DNA from: Ixodes scapularis
Taxonomy: Eukaryota > Arthropoda > Arachnida > Ixodida > Ixodidae
Assembly (NCBI RefSeq): GCF_016920785.2
Contig: NW_024609880.1
Span: 63,799,830 to 63,863,829 of the forward strand
Reading direction: 5' to 3'
Length of the DNA stretch: 64,000 nt
Position 1 is the stretch's first letter. Every line of letters begins with the position of its first letter. The notes under the pieces were generated by a model. That model was not told the origin of the DNA, ran no database searches, and saw only the letters and a list, made by a program, of their open reading frames with translations. Positions 53,290 to 63,489 of the stretch are shown one piece after another. The translations under genes and the position numbers were made by a program.

Positions 53290-53775
53290 AACGGCATCTT
53301 GCACGCGCGTTCGCCAACGCCTTATTTGGGTTGTTATTTTGAATCGTTTATATGGGTAAGGCGAGCACGTGCCGCACTTAGACCAACATTCCCTGCATTC
53401 TTGTTCATGCTCGGGCAATTTAGAGATAGGTCTATAGACATTTTGCTAAACTATTCAAGTATGAAGGAGCGCGCACGATTGCAGTTATATACACTGTGCG
53501 TGCTGCCTTCTGCAATTTCAGCTTTTATATATTTATTTTTTTTTTCCTCAGGCGAAAATTAAAACAAATGGCTCCTTTGCAGGGGCGTTCGTCGACGCCT
53601 TATTTCGGTCATTGGAATCTTTCATACAGATAAGGCCAGCGCGGGCAACGGGTTCACCTAAGTTCCCAGCATTCTCCTCGATGCTCGAGTACTTTGGCAA
53701 GGCGTTTATTCGGTTCTCGATATGTGTATTGCCCGTTCGTTTCGGCACCACATCTGACTGGGAAGCGTATGACGA
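53290..53775 (+). repeat. Diverged tandem duplication, unit about 290 bp
   Basis: The stretch 53,305-53,420 (GCGTTCGCCAACGCCTTATTTGGG... TTCATGCTCGGGCAATTT) realigns with 53,582-53,697 (GCGTTCGTCGACGCCTTATTTCGG... TCGATGCTCGAGTACTTT). In one frame each unit reads ESFIWVRRARA..PTFPAF and ESFIQIRPARA..PKFPAF. Coding is possible but not shown; frames on the other strand are open as well. Confidence 0.65.
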
Positions 53776-53924
53776 GCCTTTTCGAACGACTCATCGATAG
53801 TCGAAATAGAACTGCGCAATCGAGTTTGTGACCACAAACATAAAAAACCTGAGATCAGGAAATTAAAAAAAATATATATATATATTCACACGCACACACA
53901 CACAAAAGAGGCTTAGTCACCCGC

Positions 53925-54010
53925 AAATTTTCGTGACGTGACACCTTGATGTCAGATCGTCACGTGATGTGGTCATATGACGTGACGTGCTAAGTAAGCT
54001 TCCCCGCTAA
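53925..54010. repeat. CACGTGAC-rich cluster next to CCCCGCTAAA
   Basis: CGTGACGTGACACCTTGATG, CGTCACGTGATGTGG and ATGACGTGACGTGC occur within 60 bp and are followed by CCCCGCTAAA at 54,002. Same combination as near 1205-1252. Confidence 0.5.
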
Positions 54011-54259
54011 AATGTACGTACCGAAAAAGAAAAAGAAAAAAACTTAAAAAAGAAAAACAACCTATATCGTTATTTTAAGGGGACGGACACACCTAGATAT
54101 CGTCTAATGGCCCCCCAGTCACCCTGCTCGTACATCATGCAAAAGACACTTCCTACATACTTGATGACAGATATATATCTCTGGAGACGTCTCAGACAGT
54201 GTTTCCAGACTGTCTTTTGTAGGACGTATAAGCAGTGCAACCGCGCTGCTTGTAGTTCT

Positions 54260-54301
54260 TTTTTTTTTTTTTTTTGGTTTGGGGGGGGGGGGGGGGGGGG
54301 G
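54260..54301. repeat. Poly-T then poly-G tract
   Basis: Poly-T at about 54,258-54,275, then GGTTT and about 19 G to 54,301. Confidence 0.9.
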
Positions 54302-54373
54302 CTAAATTTTAATATAGATATAATTTACAGCCGGACGCAACGTCTCGGAGGCGGAGCTCACATCCTTTACGTC

Positions 54374-54389
54374 CCGCTAAATTTAGCGG
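54374..54389. repeat. 16-bp palindrome CCGCTAAATTTAGCGG
   Basis: Perfect palindrome. Related sites lie at 1205-1218 (14 bp), 43,249 (decayed) and 54,002 (half). Confidence 0.9.
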
Positions 54390-54419
54390 ATAAGTGTACG
54401 ACGCGGTGTCACGGGGTAT

Positions 54420-55930
54420 ACCTGTGAACGTAATCTTCGTTTACGGGAGTTTGACGGAAGCATAGGCATTAATTGCTTTACATGTGTTTGTGTTTTTCCT
54501 TAGTCCCAAGTGTTCGTCGTGTTTTGTGGTGGTCGTATCTTAACGGTGGTACTATAAATGACTTTCGCTGGGCTCTCCTTGCGCGCGAGGTGTCCGCGTA
54601 AATATTGTTTCGGATCAAAACGACAAAAAACTAAATTCTGTCATTGTCAGATATTCATTTTCTTCTGTAGACAATGCGCTTACATTTTTTTTTTTTAAGG
54701 TTATGTGAATGTTGGGTGGAATATCTTCGCGGCGCGCACGTGGAAAATTAGTACTTATATTCTTAAAGTAACCGCCTTAGAGAAAGAAAAAAAAAAAAGG
54801 ATGCAGGTTAATAACAAAACACGGAAACGGCGCCGGCGGCGTTCGTCTGTCCCTGTCATCTGGTCTGATTTGCTCTTCTGTATTAAAATCTTTTTAAATG
54901 CAAAATGTTTGTTTATTCTTTCTTATAATAATGTAGGGACTCAAACAACTGTCAAGAAGGTTTTTTTGACGGTTGATAAGCGAGGCCCATATTGGAAGAA
55001 AAAATATGCAGTCGAGCTGGTTGGGAGACGTAGTTATTTAAACAAAAAAAAAAAAAAAAAAAGCCTACGACGGAACACGAAGTGGTATTGTTTTTAACTT
55101 TTCCGTGTTAGGGTTTTATACACTCTCTCGAGACCCATATATCGTGTGTTTCTTGCAGTTGAGAGTTTCGACAGAGGAGAATGGATTTTTACCCCGACAG
55201 GCGCTCTACACGGAAACGACTACTTGTTTTTATTTTTGGCTCGTATTTAGGTCGGGGAGTTTCACATCGGCGCGACGATATTTTGAAATGCTGACGTGTG
55301 TAAATAAGGTAAGAAAAAAAAAAAAAACCTTGTTGCGCGAAAGTTTGGTGCATTATTCAGATACCCATTTCATCTAGGTGATGAAAGTTGCTTTCATTGT
55401 AGTTTTTTTTTTTCTTTCATTTATTTTGTACACTATTTGGCGTATTTGCGTATTTCTTTTTTTTTTTTTTTTTCCACATCGCTAGGGTTTGACAGGAATT
55501 CCGCTTGAATATGCAAAATACGCACTATAAGTAACCGAAACGCGTTACCAACACCTGTTACAACGTGAAAATCATCTGCATAATTTCCACAGGGTGTTTC
55601 ACCGAAGGCTGTCCAAATCGATCCTGCGAAAAGCACACATCGCTCAGATGAAAGTGTCATATCATATTGGTATCTGCCGAAGGGCCTATTTATGAAAATT
55701 AATAACGTTCGGAATAATTAGGTTCTTGATTACGTAAAACTAATTCACTTTTTATTTGGAATTTTTAAAGTTAATGTTACCATTTAAAGGCTAATTTTAA
55801 AAAAATTCAGTAGTGTTCGCGAACGTCGCACTTCCCATGACCCGGCGCACACATGTACACCATATTATTAACAATTTGTTGGGACGGACGATTTGAAGAT
55901 GAAAGATACATCAATATATATCTTTCATTG
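54420..55930. other. AT-rich intergenic; one DNA-element end at about 55,590
   Basis: Long A/T homopolymers at 54,786-54,798, 55,044-55,061, 55,315-55,327, 55,403-55,414 and 55,457-55,474. CCACAGGGTGTTTCACCGAAGG at about 55,587-55,608 looks like a transposon terminus of the CAGGGTGTTTC type, without a visible partner. The lysine/arginine-rich 130-codon frame at 54,705-55,097 reflects A-rich sequence. Confidence 0.45.
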
Positions 55931-55944
55931 AGGAGATATCTTTA

Positions 55945-56110
55945 TAATGCATTCTGCCAGACTGGCACCTGAAATGGCATCTGCGCCAAATGACATGCAG
56001 TGTAAATGCCAGTCAGGAAGTGCCACACGGCTACTCAAATGACATTGGGGCTGAATGGCAGTTATTTATCCCAAATGTCATCCGAGTAGCCGCGCGACAC
56101 TGGCTAAATG
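55945..56110. repeat. Degenerate ATGGCA/TGCCAT and AAATGACAT array
   Basis: ACTGGCACCTGAAATGGCATCTG, AAATGACATGCAG, AAATGCCAGTCAGG, AAATGACATTGGGG, GAATGGCAG and AAATGTCATCC recur in both orientations. This resembles the palindromic subterminal arrays of the larger elements here, but no terminus is seen. Confidence 0.5.
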
Positions 56111-57580
56111 GCGTTCGCACTCAACGTAATTTTGTGTTAATTGCATTTTAGGTGCCCGTCTCGCGGACGAATAAGCTCGCAGATATCTTCATATCTGCAA
56201 ACTTATCATTACTTTTATTTTCTTAATTGATTTATACTTACGAAAGAGTGCGATTCAATTGAAATCATAATAAGAGCCGTACCGAGTTGACTTCACTATG
56301 GGGATTTAATTCATTTATCTTCCAGAAATCCTCGAAATGCTATTGGGCGCGTCTATTTACGTCGGCGTTTCTTCTCGCCAAATACCGGAAGCCGAGCCTA
56401 TAATCTGAGCTCTTTAGCCGAACACTGGCGTCCCTTATTCAACGAGTGTGTCTTCCTTTTCTTTTTATTTAATTTTTTTTTTCTCGTGGCACAGTTCCCG
56501 TTGTACCGCTTTCTCCAACGTGCGCCATCTTGTACAAGTTGAGCCCTGAGCTGACAGTGTGGTGGGGGCTACGCGTTCGCGTGCCCAATCAACGGCCTCC
56601 CTTTTATCACCCAACCCCTCGCTCCCGTCGCGTGAGTATTGGCGGGAGCGAGGTAAAAGACGGACATCTGACTGGTCCAGCGAGCACGTGTTGCTTTCAC
56701 CGCGCTGTCGTCTAAAAGAGCGAGCGGTGTGTGTCTAGTTTGTGCACGGAGTCGAGCACCCTGCTGAATACTCGATCATTTCTCGCGCCGTGCGAAAAGA
56801 CTCGGCGGTGCACGCTGCTCAGACTCCCCGACTTATGCAGTCGGACGGACGGCGACGACGAGTCGAAAATGTATTCGTGTTTCCTGCGTCGCCAATTGAA
56901 TCGCTGCGCGCGTTTTCTCGCTAATCCCCGCCGCCGGAATGGGGCGCGTTAACATCTCGGCGTGTTTGCGAAACTCCGACAGACGGAGAGGTCTACTAGC
57001 GCTAAACTTGGAAGGACGCTTGCCTCCAGGTGAGGATCTCTAAGTTCGAGCTTTTGAGCTCAGCTGTGTCTGCAAGAAAGCGGGCTTCGCCTGGCTTAGG
57101 GTGATTTGAGGATTCGGACAACGAGGGCAATCTGCCGGTTTGTAGCGAGTTCTTAGAGATCGTGTGCCGATGACTCCGATAGCGACACCCGATACTCCGC
57201 CAACGCCTTTGCGCCTGCGTCGCATCGTTATCGGGGCTGTCGGAACGATTAAACTCTCTACCCTTCGGGACTGGAGCGGACCAATGAAATTATGTGTTTT
57301 TTTTTTTTGTTTTTTTTGTAATCGTGTTTGTGGACATATGGTGAGCACTGACTACTCTTATCGGGCGGAACCACAGTCAGCAATCAAGGCCTACATTTGA
57401 CATCGCTGGAGCAGTGAGAGGTTTAGGAGCGGGACAGAAAGAGAGCAGATAATGAGAGGCCTCCAGCGTCAATGCAATATGAAATGGCAGCGGCCCGTGA
57501 GTCCCTTGTATTACTTCATTCGGACCAGCGATACTGCCACGTACCTTTCAGTTTCGTCTAGCGATAACGAAATAGATATG
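56110..57580. other. Intergenic; CpG-rich segment 56,520-56,960
   Basis: The CpG-rich part contains GCTCCCGTCGC and GGCGGGAGCGAGG in inverse relation and a short frame starting at 56,868. No donor, domain or repeat identity makes it a supported gene. 57,160-57,400 has frames on both strands without recognised domains. Confidence 0.35.
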
Positions 57581-57586
57581 GCCAAC

Positions 57587-58656
57587 CATAGGCGTAGACT
57601 TGAGGGGGGGGGGGGGGGGGGGGGGGTCATCGGGGATCGTGCGCCTTTGGGTGAGATCCAAGAAAGGGGAAAAGGCAACCCCCCCCCCCCCCCCCCCCCC
57701 CCCTTCGGGGCCCGGGCCATCATTCTTACCGAGACGCTGTTTAGGTGCCATGTGACGAGCTTCTAGTAGTGGCATGTTAACAAAATAACGCCCACGTTGC
57801 CTTTATTGACAAAATATATGGGAAATGGAATGCTTGCGGGCTTTCGTTAGCTTCAATCACTGTTCTCTACGACAATTGCTGGATCGCGTTTGCCCGCTCC
57901 GCGAATGCAGCCACTGGCGGCCATCTTTTTGGTAGAGTTATATTACCTCTAGCCAAGGTACAGCTCCTGTAGCCACTATCATCCATCCATGGCAGACAGC
58001 GTTTTGGCAGGTGTGGTGGCAGGCTGCCGTCAAAATGGGTGGGTGATATGTCGTGCTTGATTGAAATTGTTTGACGAAACATGTCTTTGAAACGCGGCGT
58101 GAACGGGAACCCGATCGTGGAGGACCCGGTGAAAGTTTCACGAAATCGCAGCATCGGGGAAAAGCAGCACAGCACCCATCGAAAGTCGCATCGAAAGAAG
58201 CATCGAAAGCAGACGCCGGTGCGGAGTCTGCTTTTGATGCGAGCTGCATGCGCTGCTTTCTTCCGGTGCTGCGCTTTCGTAGAACTTTCGCCGGGTCCTC
58301 AAAGATAAGGCTACCGTTCACGCCGGGTTTCAAGAATCTGATTCGTCGAAGAACTTCAATCAAGCACGAAATATCACCCACAATACAGTGTACTAGATCT
58401 ACAGCCATTTTATGGCAGTCTGCCGCCATAGCACTGTCCGCCATATTACTATGATGGCTAGAGATAATATAGCTCTACCAAAAAGATGGCCGACCGGGGC
58501 CGGATTCCCGTCCATAGGCGGAGCTGGTCAAACGCGATCCAGGAAATAGACATAGAGATCAGTGGCTTAAATCTCCAGTTCTAACAATAAGATGACGTGC
58601 ACCCCCCCCCCCCCCCCCCCCCTTCCCCCAGGGAAAATGGAAAGTCTACGCCGTTG
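57587..58656. mobile_element. hAT-type MITE (GGCGTAGACTT family), copy 2, carrying a nested hAT element
   Basis: Left CATAGGCGTAGACTT; right, inverted, CAACGGCGTAGACTT. Flanks are TGGCCAAC (57,579-57,586) and TGGGCAAC (58,657-58,664), one mismatch in 8. The body TTGACAAAATATATGGGAAATG and GCTTTCGTTAGCTTCAATC matches the 350-bp copy at 14,878-15,227. G23 (57,604-57,626) and C25 (57,679-57,703) tracts and a C tract near 58,602-58,622 sit where the first copy has shorter ones. Confidence 0.92.
57858..58564. mobile_element. 707-bp foldback hAT element nested in the MITE
   Basis: Ends CACTG...CAGTG (left CACTGTTCTCTACG; inverted right CACTGATCTCTATG). Flanks GCTTCAAT (57,850-57,857) and GCTTAAAT (58,565-58,572), one mismatch. 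The whole element is an imperfect inverted repeat with arms of about 350 bp (GGCCATCTTTTTGGTAGAG and TATCTCTAGCC-like blocks on both sides), centre near 58,210. It is non-coding; frames over it mirror each other. Confidence 0.92.
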
Positions 58657-58664
58657 TGGGCAAC

Positions 58665-60170
58665 GCTTTTGTCGTGACGTCAGGTGTCTCTGCAACCCGA
58701 CCACTTCCCAGGCCGTTCCTGCATGGTTGCATATCTACGGCAGCCCAGCCGGCTTTCGGACGGCCTCAATGCGAACTTGACTGTTTTAGGCATCGAAAGT
58801 TAACATGACTTAGGCGGTTAACTTAACGCGCAGTACGAAATATAGGTTGATTTAAGGAAGTTCCACCCGTAATTTACTTGTTTTTGACCCCACCGCGGGC
58901 AGCTAAACGACAGAGTACCCGCCGCGAATCGCGCCTTTGACCATAGCAATGGTATATACTCCGTTCCCGCTGAGACAAGCTCTGCCTTCAGCGCGAGCTT
59001 TCTGCCCTCGCTAACACGAGTGTGAACGCGCAAGCACGCGCAACCAAAGCGCTGCGGAAGCCAGCGAGCACGTGCTAAGGGCGGAGCTTCTAGTCTGAGC
59101 ATAAGGGAAAAGTAAAGCAATTCTGCACATTAAAAAACAAAAAAAAAGTTTGTTTTTATTTGGCCTCACAAATATCGAGGTTTGAGCACGAGCAACGAAG
59201 TCGCGCGAGACGCGATTTCGTTGGTAGTCACCTCCTTTCCATTTGTTTCCTCTCTCGGCATTACGGGCGCGTGGAGGCAACACCTCCTAGAGAAGGCCGT
59301 AGCGCTCTTATCGTGACGTGGTAAAGGAAGGCCATTGGGGGCGCGCGCTGACGCGTAGGCAACGCGCGTGGCTCGACCGTCGTAACGCGCTTTTAGTCAC
59401 ATACGCGTGTCTTTTTTATTAGCTCAAATGAAAGCTGCACAGCAACGGGTCTAGAAAACATTTTATTACACGGGCAAAATATTACATCGCTAAATAATCG
59501 GTACGAATCGGCACGAGGTATATTGCTCTAAGTGAAAACATTGAGTCACGCCTTCACGTTGAGATGTAAAGAACGAATTACCATCGCGTTGTGCGAAAGA
59601 CCATTCCGTGACGTCTGGAGTTTGCGCGCAGAATTTCAAATAAATCTTGCGCCATCATTATTGCTCTAACATTTTTTTCGCGTAAAATTAATTTTTACAG
59701 GTGTGTCCCAATCAAACTGTTAAGAAAAAAAGTCAGATGTTTTCTTTTTAGGGGCTTTTTAAGTGTGAACGGAGTATAATCGGAAGGCGATTTCCCTTCG
59801 CGTGATGCATCGCTTCAATCGGAATGAATACATTTTAGCGTGTTCCACCTAGTCAACGTGTCCGTTACAAAGGACTACGCAACACGTTGAAGTGTTACTA
59901 CAGCGGGTGCGTAATACCTATCCTCCTTGACGCAGAGAAAGCCACCTGTGCCTCCGGGTACACAGCGCCGAAACCTCGGGATCGAACGAAGGGAAATGAG
60001 GATCGATGTGAGCGGGGTTAATGTACGCCTTCGAGTCTCGCCAGTCTTGCGTCGTATGCCAAAGCCGCCTAGAAGACAAGGCGTGCGTCTTTCCTCCCCC
60101 AAGCGTCATCGCCAGTGGCTCCCCTCACGCGGTGCCACATAATGTGCGTCAGCGTCACCGCAAACGCGTC
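58665..60170. other. Intergenic, no gene seen
   Basis: Mixed DNA with short frames on both strands. 59,875-60,145 contains CCTCGGGATCGAACGAAGGG, which resembles a reverse B box, but no A box is found at the right distance. Confidence 0.4.
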
Positions 60171-60171
60171 T

Positions 60172-60390
60172 ATGCTGAGCGCAAGTTCGTCTGCTTTCTT
60201 GCACAGGGGTTGCAATGATGTCAGAATGTCGAGCTCTTATTGGCTGATTGAAAAATATAGTGAGTAGACCCCAAGGCATCTAGCATTGAGGTCTGCCCAC
60301 TATCCTTTCAATCAAAGCCAATCGGAGATCGGCGTCGTTCTGACGTCACCGCAATTCGTGCGCAAGGAGCAGACGACTTGCTGTCCGCAT
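60172..60390. mobile_element. Foldback MITE, copy 3
   Basis: Left ATGCTGAGCGCAAGTTCGTC; right GCAGACGACTTGCTGTCCGCAT, imperfectly complementary. ATGATGTCAGAATGTCGAGC pairs with GTTCTGACGTCACCGC. Same family as 3710-3896 and 24,256-24,474. Confidence 0.65.
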
Positions 60391-60567
60391 AGTAGCGTCT
60401 CACGACAAGCTGCGAGGCTATGGCATCGCGGCGACGCCGAGAGGGCGCGTTTGCCGCTTTGCGGCGACTCTCGTCGAGCTCTGGTGTGTTGGCCGCTTGA
60501 TGCGGATCGCGGTTCCACTATCGGTGACGTCATGCGTAGGCCTTCATCTTCTGTGTGGTATAGCTTA

Positions 60568-61815
60568 AGGCTAGGCCACATGGCGCGTTTTTCAGGGCGT
60601 CTAGACGCGCGTCTCGGCTTGGCGCGCGCGCTAAGCCGGACGCGTGCGCCCAGTCAAACCACACGCAGCGCTACCAGCGCTACCCGGCAGCGCTTCGACG
60701 TCTGCGTTTCCGAAGCGTCTGCCCAACGTAGCCAGACGCGCTTAAGAAGCAAAAGCAAAATTTAAATAGAAATCGCGCGTTAAATGATGGCTACACGCCG
60801 TAATATTTTATTTTAGTAGTAGAAAGCACGCATTTTTATTACAGCAATTGCAATGAAGCTCAAATTCACTCATTTTCATCCTTTTTGGGGTGCATACGCC
60901 TGATCCACCTTTCGATACGCCATCGGCATTTACAGCTGGCCGCTGGCCGCTAAAGAGGTTGCGGAGTTGCGGTTGTTGCGGGTAGTATTAATTTTGTACC
61001 TTTGTCTCGCGGTGTCCTTGTATTGTTTACATTTCGCCTGCCAGAGAGCAGGACGCTTTTGTACTTCGCTAGGTCCTCTCTGTTCCGCTGAAGGAGCGTC
61101 AGCGTCTCCCGCGGAACAGGGAGGAGTCCCTGGACTTATGTAAAAGGTATGGTACATTGATATCCGCGGGCGGAAGGATGTAACTACCCATGTTCGCCCT
61201 GCTGCGGGCGTTGGCGGGGCCTAAAAGCCGTTTTTATTTAAGACCGCGGGCGTGCAAATTTTGTAAACTCCGCGCGCGCGGGTGTGCGTCTGTGCGTGCG
61301 CGCGTGCGCTCTGCCTTGGGATGGCACAGGGCTGTTACCCGTTTTTGTATGTGTATCTTTCTGTTTCGAGTGTTTGTAATTATGTTCCCCTCCCGTATCC
61401 CTTTCCCTACTTGGCGGCGGGTAGCAGGCGCACCTGCGTAAGGGTCTTAACCTTTCTGCCTAGCCTTGCACGCTGCCGAGTGGGTATCGCAATCTGTGCA
61501 AATAAAAATTATTGTTATTATTATTATTATCGCCTTTGTCGCACGTTTCGTGGCGAAAACTACAGTCCTACAGTGGTAAAAACAGTGGAGAAAATTCAAT
61601 CGCTCCTTGCAACTAGTGAACACGACCGTTCATTGGTTGTTGCCTTCTGGACGCAGCGCGAGACGCGACGCCTGGACGCAAAATATCTGGCTCCTCCAGA
61701 TACGCCGGAATGCGCCAAAAAACGCTGCGTTTCGTCCTGGCGCCGGAAGTGACGTCAAAGCGCAGGCCCAGACGCGACGCAGACGCGGAGAAAAGCGCGC
61801 CATGAGGGCTAGCCT
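60568..61815. mobile_element. PIF/Harbinger-like element with TTA duplication
   Basis: Left AGGCTAGGCCACATGGCGCG; right, inverted, AGGCTAGCCCTCATGGCGCG (three mismatches in 20). TTA lies directly outside both ends (60,565-60,567 and 61,816-61,818). Inside both ends GACGC-rich sequence recurs (AGGGCGTCTAGACGCGCGTC; CAGACGCGACGCAGACGCGG). It holds a LINE 3' end at about 61,440-61,531 and no transposase. Confidence 0.8.
61440..61531 (+). mobile_element. LINE 3' end with (TTA)n tail
   Basis: CTTTCTGCCTAGCCTTGCAC ... GGGTATCGCAATCTGTGC leads into AATAAAAATTATTG and (TTATTA)n to 61,531. It may extend 5' to about 61,170, but that limit is not defined. Confidence 0.6.
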
Positions 61816-61819
61816 TTAT

Positions 61820-62366
61820 TCTCACTCGTTCGAACGATGCGTCCGCGACGGCCACAACGGTTCTCGAGCGACTAACCAGGATCGTCGTCCTTTTATACTC
61901 CGTTTTGGGCGTGCGATGTGGACCGCGATGAACCCTTTACGATTGATATGGATTATCATCCACCAGTGATATGAATGACCGTATCTTAGGGCGTCGACGT
62001 ACTCTGACAGGCAGAGTACAAAAAGGGGGCTTAAAGACATTACAGCATGACCCTTGAGAAACGCCACACGTACCCCTTTGGGGAACGCTAACACTAACCG
62101 CGTAACGGGGCCAAAAAGAGCCAGCAAAATACAGAAGAATTAAAAAAGAAAAGGGAAGGGGTCAACATTAGTGTTTTCCAAAGGGGGACTTGTGTGGCGT
62201 TTCCAAGGGTCGTGCTAACGCATTCCCGAAGAATCCACCGATAAATCTTCCTGTCATTTTTTGTTCTTCATATTTGCGTGTTAAACGTTTTATTCTTTTT
62301 TCGTCGCCCGTACCAGATATGTCATCCGGGTGGCCGGGAATGAGACTAAACGAGAAAGGTGTTTTG
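61820..62366. other. Intergenic, no gene seen
   Basis: No domain-bearing frame or RNA gene. ACGCCACACGTACCCCTTTG (62,062) and GTGTGGCGTTTCCAAGGGTC (62,190) share short inverse words only. Confidence 0.4.
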
Positions 62367-62685
62367 ATAGCTGACTACCGGTCGAGACCCGATAGTTCAC
62401 TAGCGGTAGTTGTCTATCGATAATTGATTACCGGTAGTTGACAAGCGGCAGCCGACTACACCTATAGTTGACTGTCGATAACTGACTGCCGATAGTTGAC
62501 TGCCGACAGTTAACTACTGATAGTAATATGGTTGACTATCGATAGCACTATTGATAGTTGACTATTGATTGTTGACTATCGGTAGCTGACATTAAAAATT
62601 TAATATAGACACTTCGTTTCTGGTAGTTGACTACTGATAGCTAACTACCCATGTACTAAGCAATAGTCCACTATCGATAGTACCA
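62367..62685. repeat. GATAGTTGACTATCGATAG palindromic minisatellite
   Basis: About 320 bp of degenerate units near 14-16 bp long built on TAGTTGACTA and CTATCGATAG, present in both orientations. Unit sequence is itself self-complementary. It ends two bases before the foldback at 62,687. Confidence 0.88.
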
Positions 62686-62686
62686 A

Positions 62687-62965
62687 TGCGCCGAGAAACT
62701 GAGGGAGAGGAGGAGACGTCAGAACGCCCAGCTCTGGTTAAAAGGATTAGTGGGTAGGCATTAAGCTAGCTACCCTTGTCTCCACTGCGCTCGGCGAACG
62801 CGTTCGAAGATGAAAGCCAAACGCCGGGCGCCGGCGTTCGAACGCGTTCGACGAGTGCAGTGAAATCAAAGGGAGCTAGCTTTGTGCCTACCCACTAACC
62901 ACTGCAACCAGAGCTCGGCGTTCTGTCGTCCTCACGCGCTGTCGTCTCCAACTGGTCTCGGCGCA
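62687..62965. mobile_element. 279-bp foldback element
   Basis: Ends TGCGCCGAGA and TCTCGGCGCA. The arms carry GACGTCAGAACGCCCAGCTCTGG versus CCAGAGCTCGGCGTTCTGTCGTC and AGCTAGCTACC versus GGGAGCTAGCTTTG. CGAACGCGTTCGAAG and CGTTCGAACGCGTTCG lie near the centre. A relative is at 41,560-41,825. Confidence 0.8.
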
Positions 62966-63091
62966 TAGGCCACCAAGACCAACAATCTTGATGGTGTGGA
63001 ATGCACGTTGCAAAAGCTTTTTGGAAGCTTGCCCTCAGCTCGCGCTCAGCAGCTACGGACTCAGCCATGGCCGCCAGGGAACACCCCCTAG
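62966..63091 (-). mobile_element. AGTATTCACTGG-family MITE, partial inverted copy
   Basis: Inverted, it reads CCCTGGCGGCCATGGCTGAG ... GCTGCTGAGCGCGAGCTGAG ... GCAACGTGCATTCCACACC, matching the left two thirds of the copy that follows. It is joined head-to-head with that copy at about 63,091. Confidence 0.75.
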
Positions 63092-63292
63092 TATAGGAAG
63101 TATTCACTGGCGGCCATAGCTGTGTGCGCGACTGCCGAGCGCGCGCTAATGGCTAGCTTCCAGGGTTCTTTTGCAACGTGCATTCCACACCGTCAAAATG
63201 GCCGCTCTTAGCAGCCTATTAATGGGGGATCGTTCTGAGCATGCGCTCTAGACAGCACCCACACATATGGCGCCCAGTGAATACTCCTTATA
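63092..63292 (+). mobile_element. AGTATTCACTGG-family MITE, full copy
   Basis: Left TATAGGAAGTATTCACTGGC; right, inverted, TATAAGGAGTATTCACTGGG. The interior has GTGCGCGACTGCCGAGCGCG and CGTTCTGAGCATGCGCTCTA. Its right TATA is shared with the next copy. Confidence 0.9.
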
Positions 63293-63489
63293 GGAAGTAT
63301 TCACTGGCGGCCATAGGTGTGTGCGCGACTGCTGAGCGCGTGCTGATGGCGAGCTTCCACAGCTCTTTTGTAACGTACATTCCGCACCCTCAAGATTTCC
63401 GGTCTTAGCAGCCTATTAATGTGGGCTCGTTCTGAGCATGTGCTCTAGACAACACCCACAAATATGGCGCCCAGTGAATACTCTTTATA
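63289..63489 (+). mobile_element. AGTATTCACTGG-family MITE, tandem full copy
   Basis: Left TATAGGAAGTATTCACTGGC; right, inverted, TATAAAGAGTATTCACTGGG. Closely similar to the previous copy and to 44,611-44,808 over ~200 bp. Confidence 0.9.

Noticed and set aside
59930..60000. Possible tRNA B box on the minus strand (GTTCGATCCCGAGG)
   Set aside because: No A box at a suitable distance and no cloverleaf.
60286..60765. 159-codon plus-strand frame
   Set aside because: Crosses the border between a foldback MITE and the Harbinger-like element, so it cannot be one gene.
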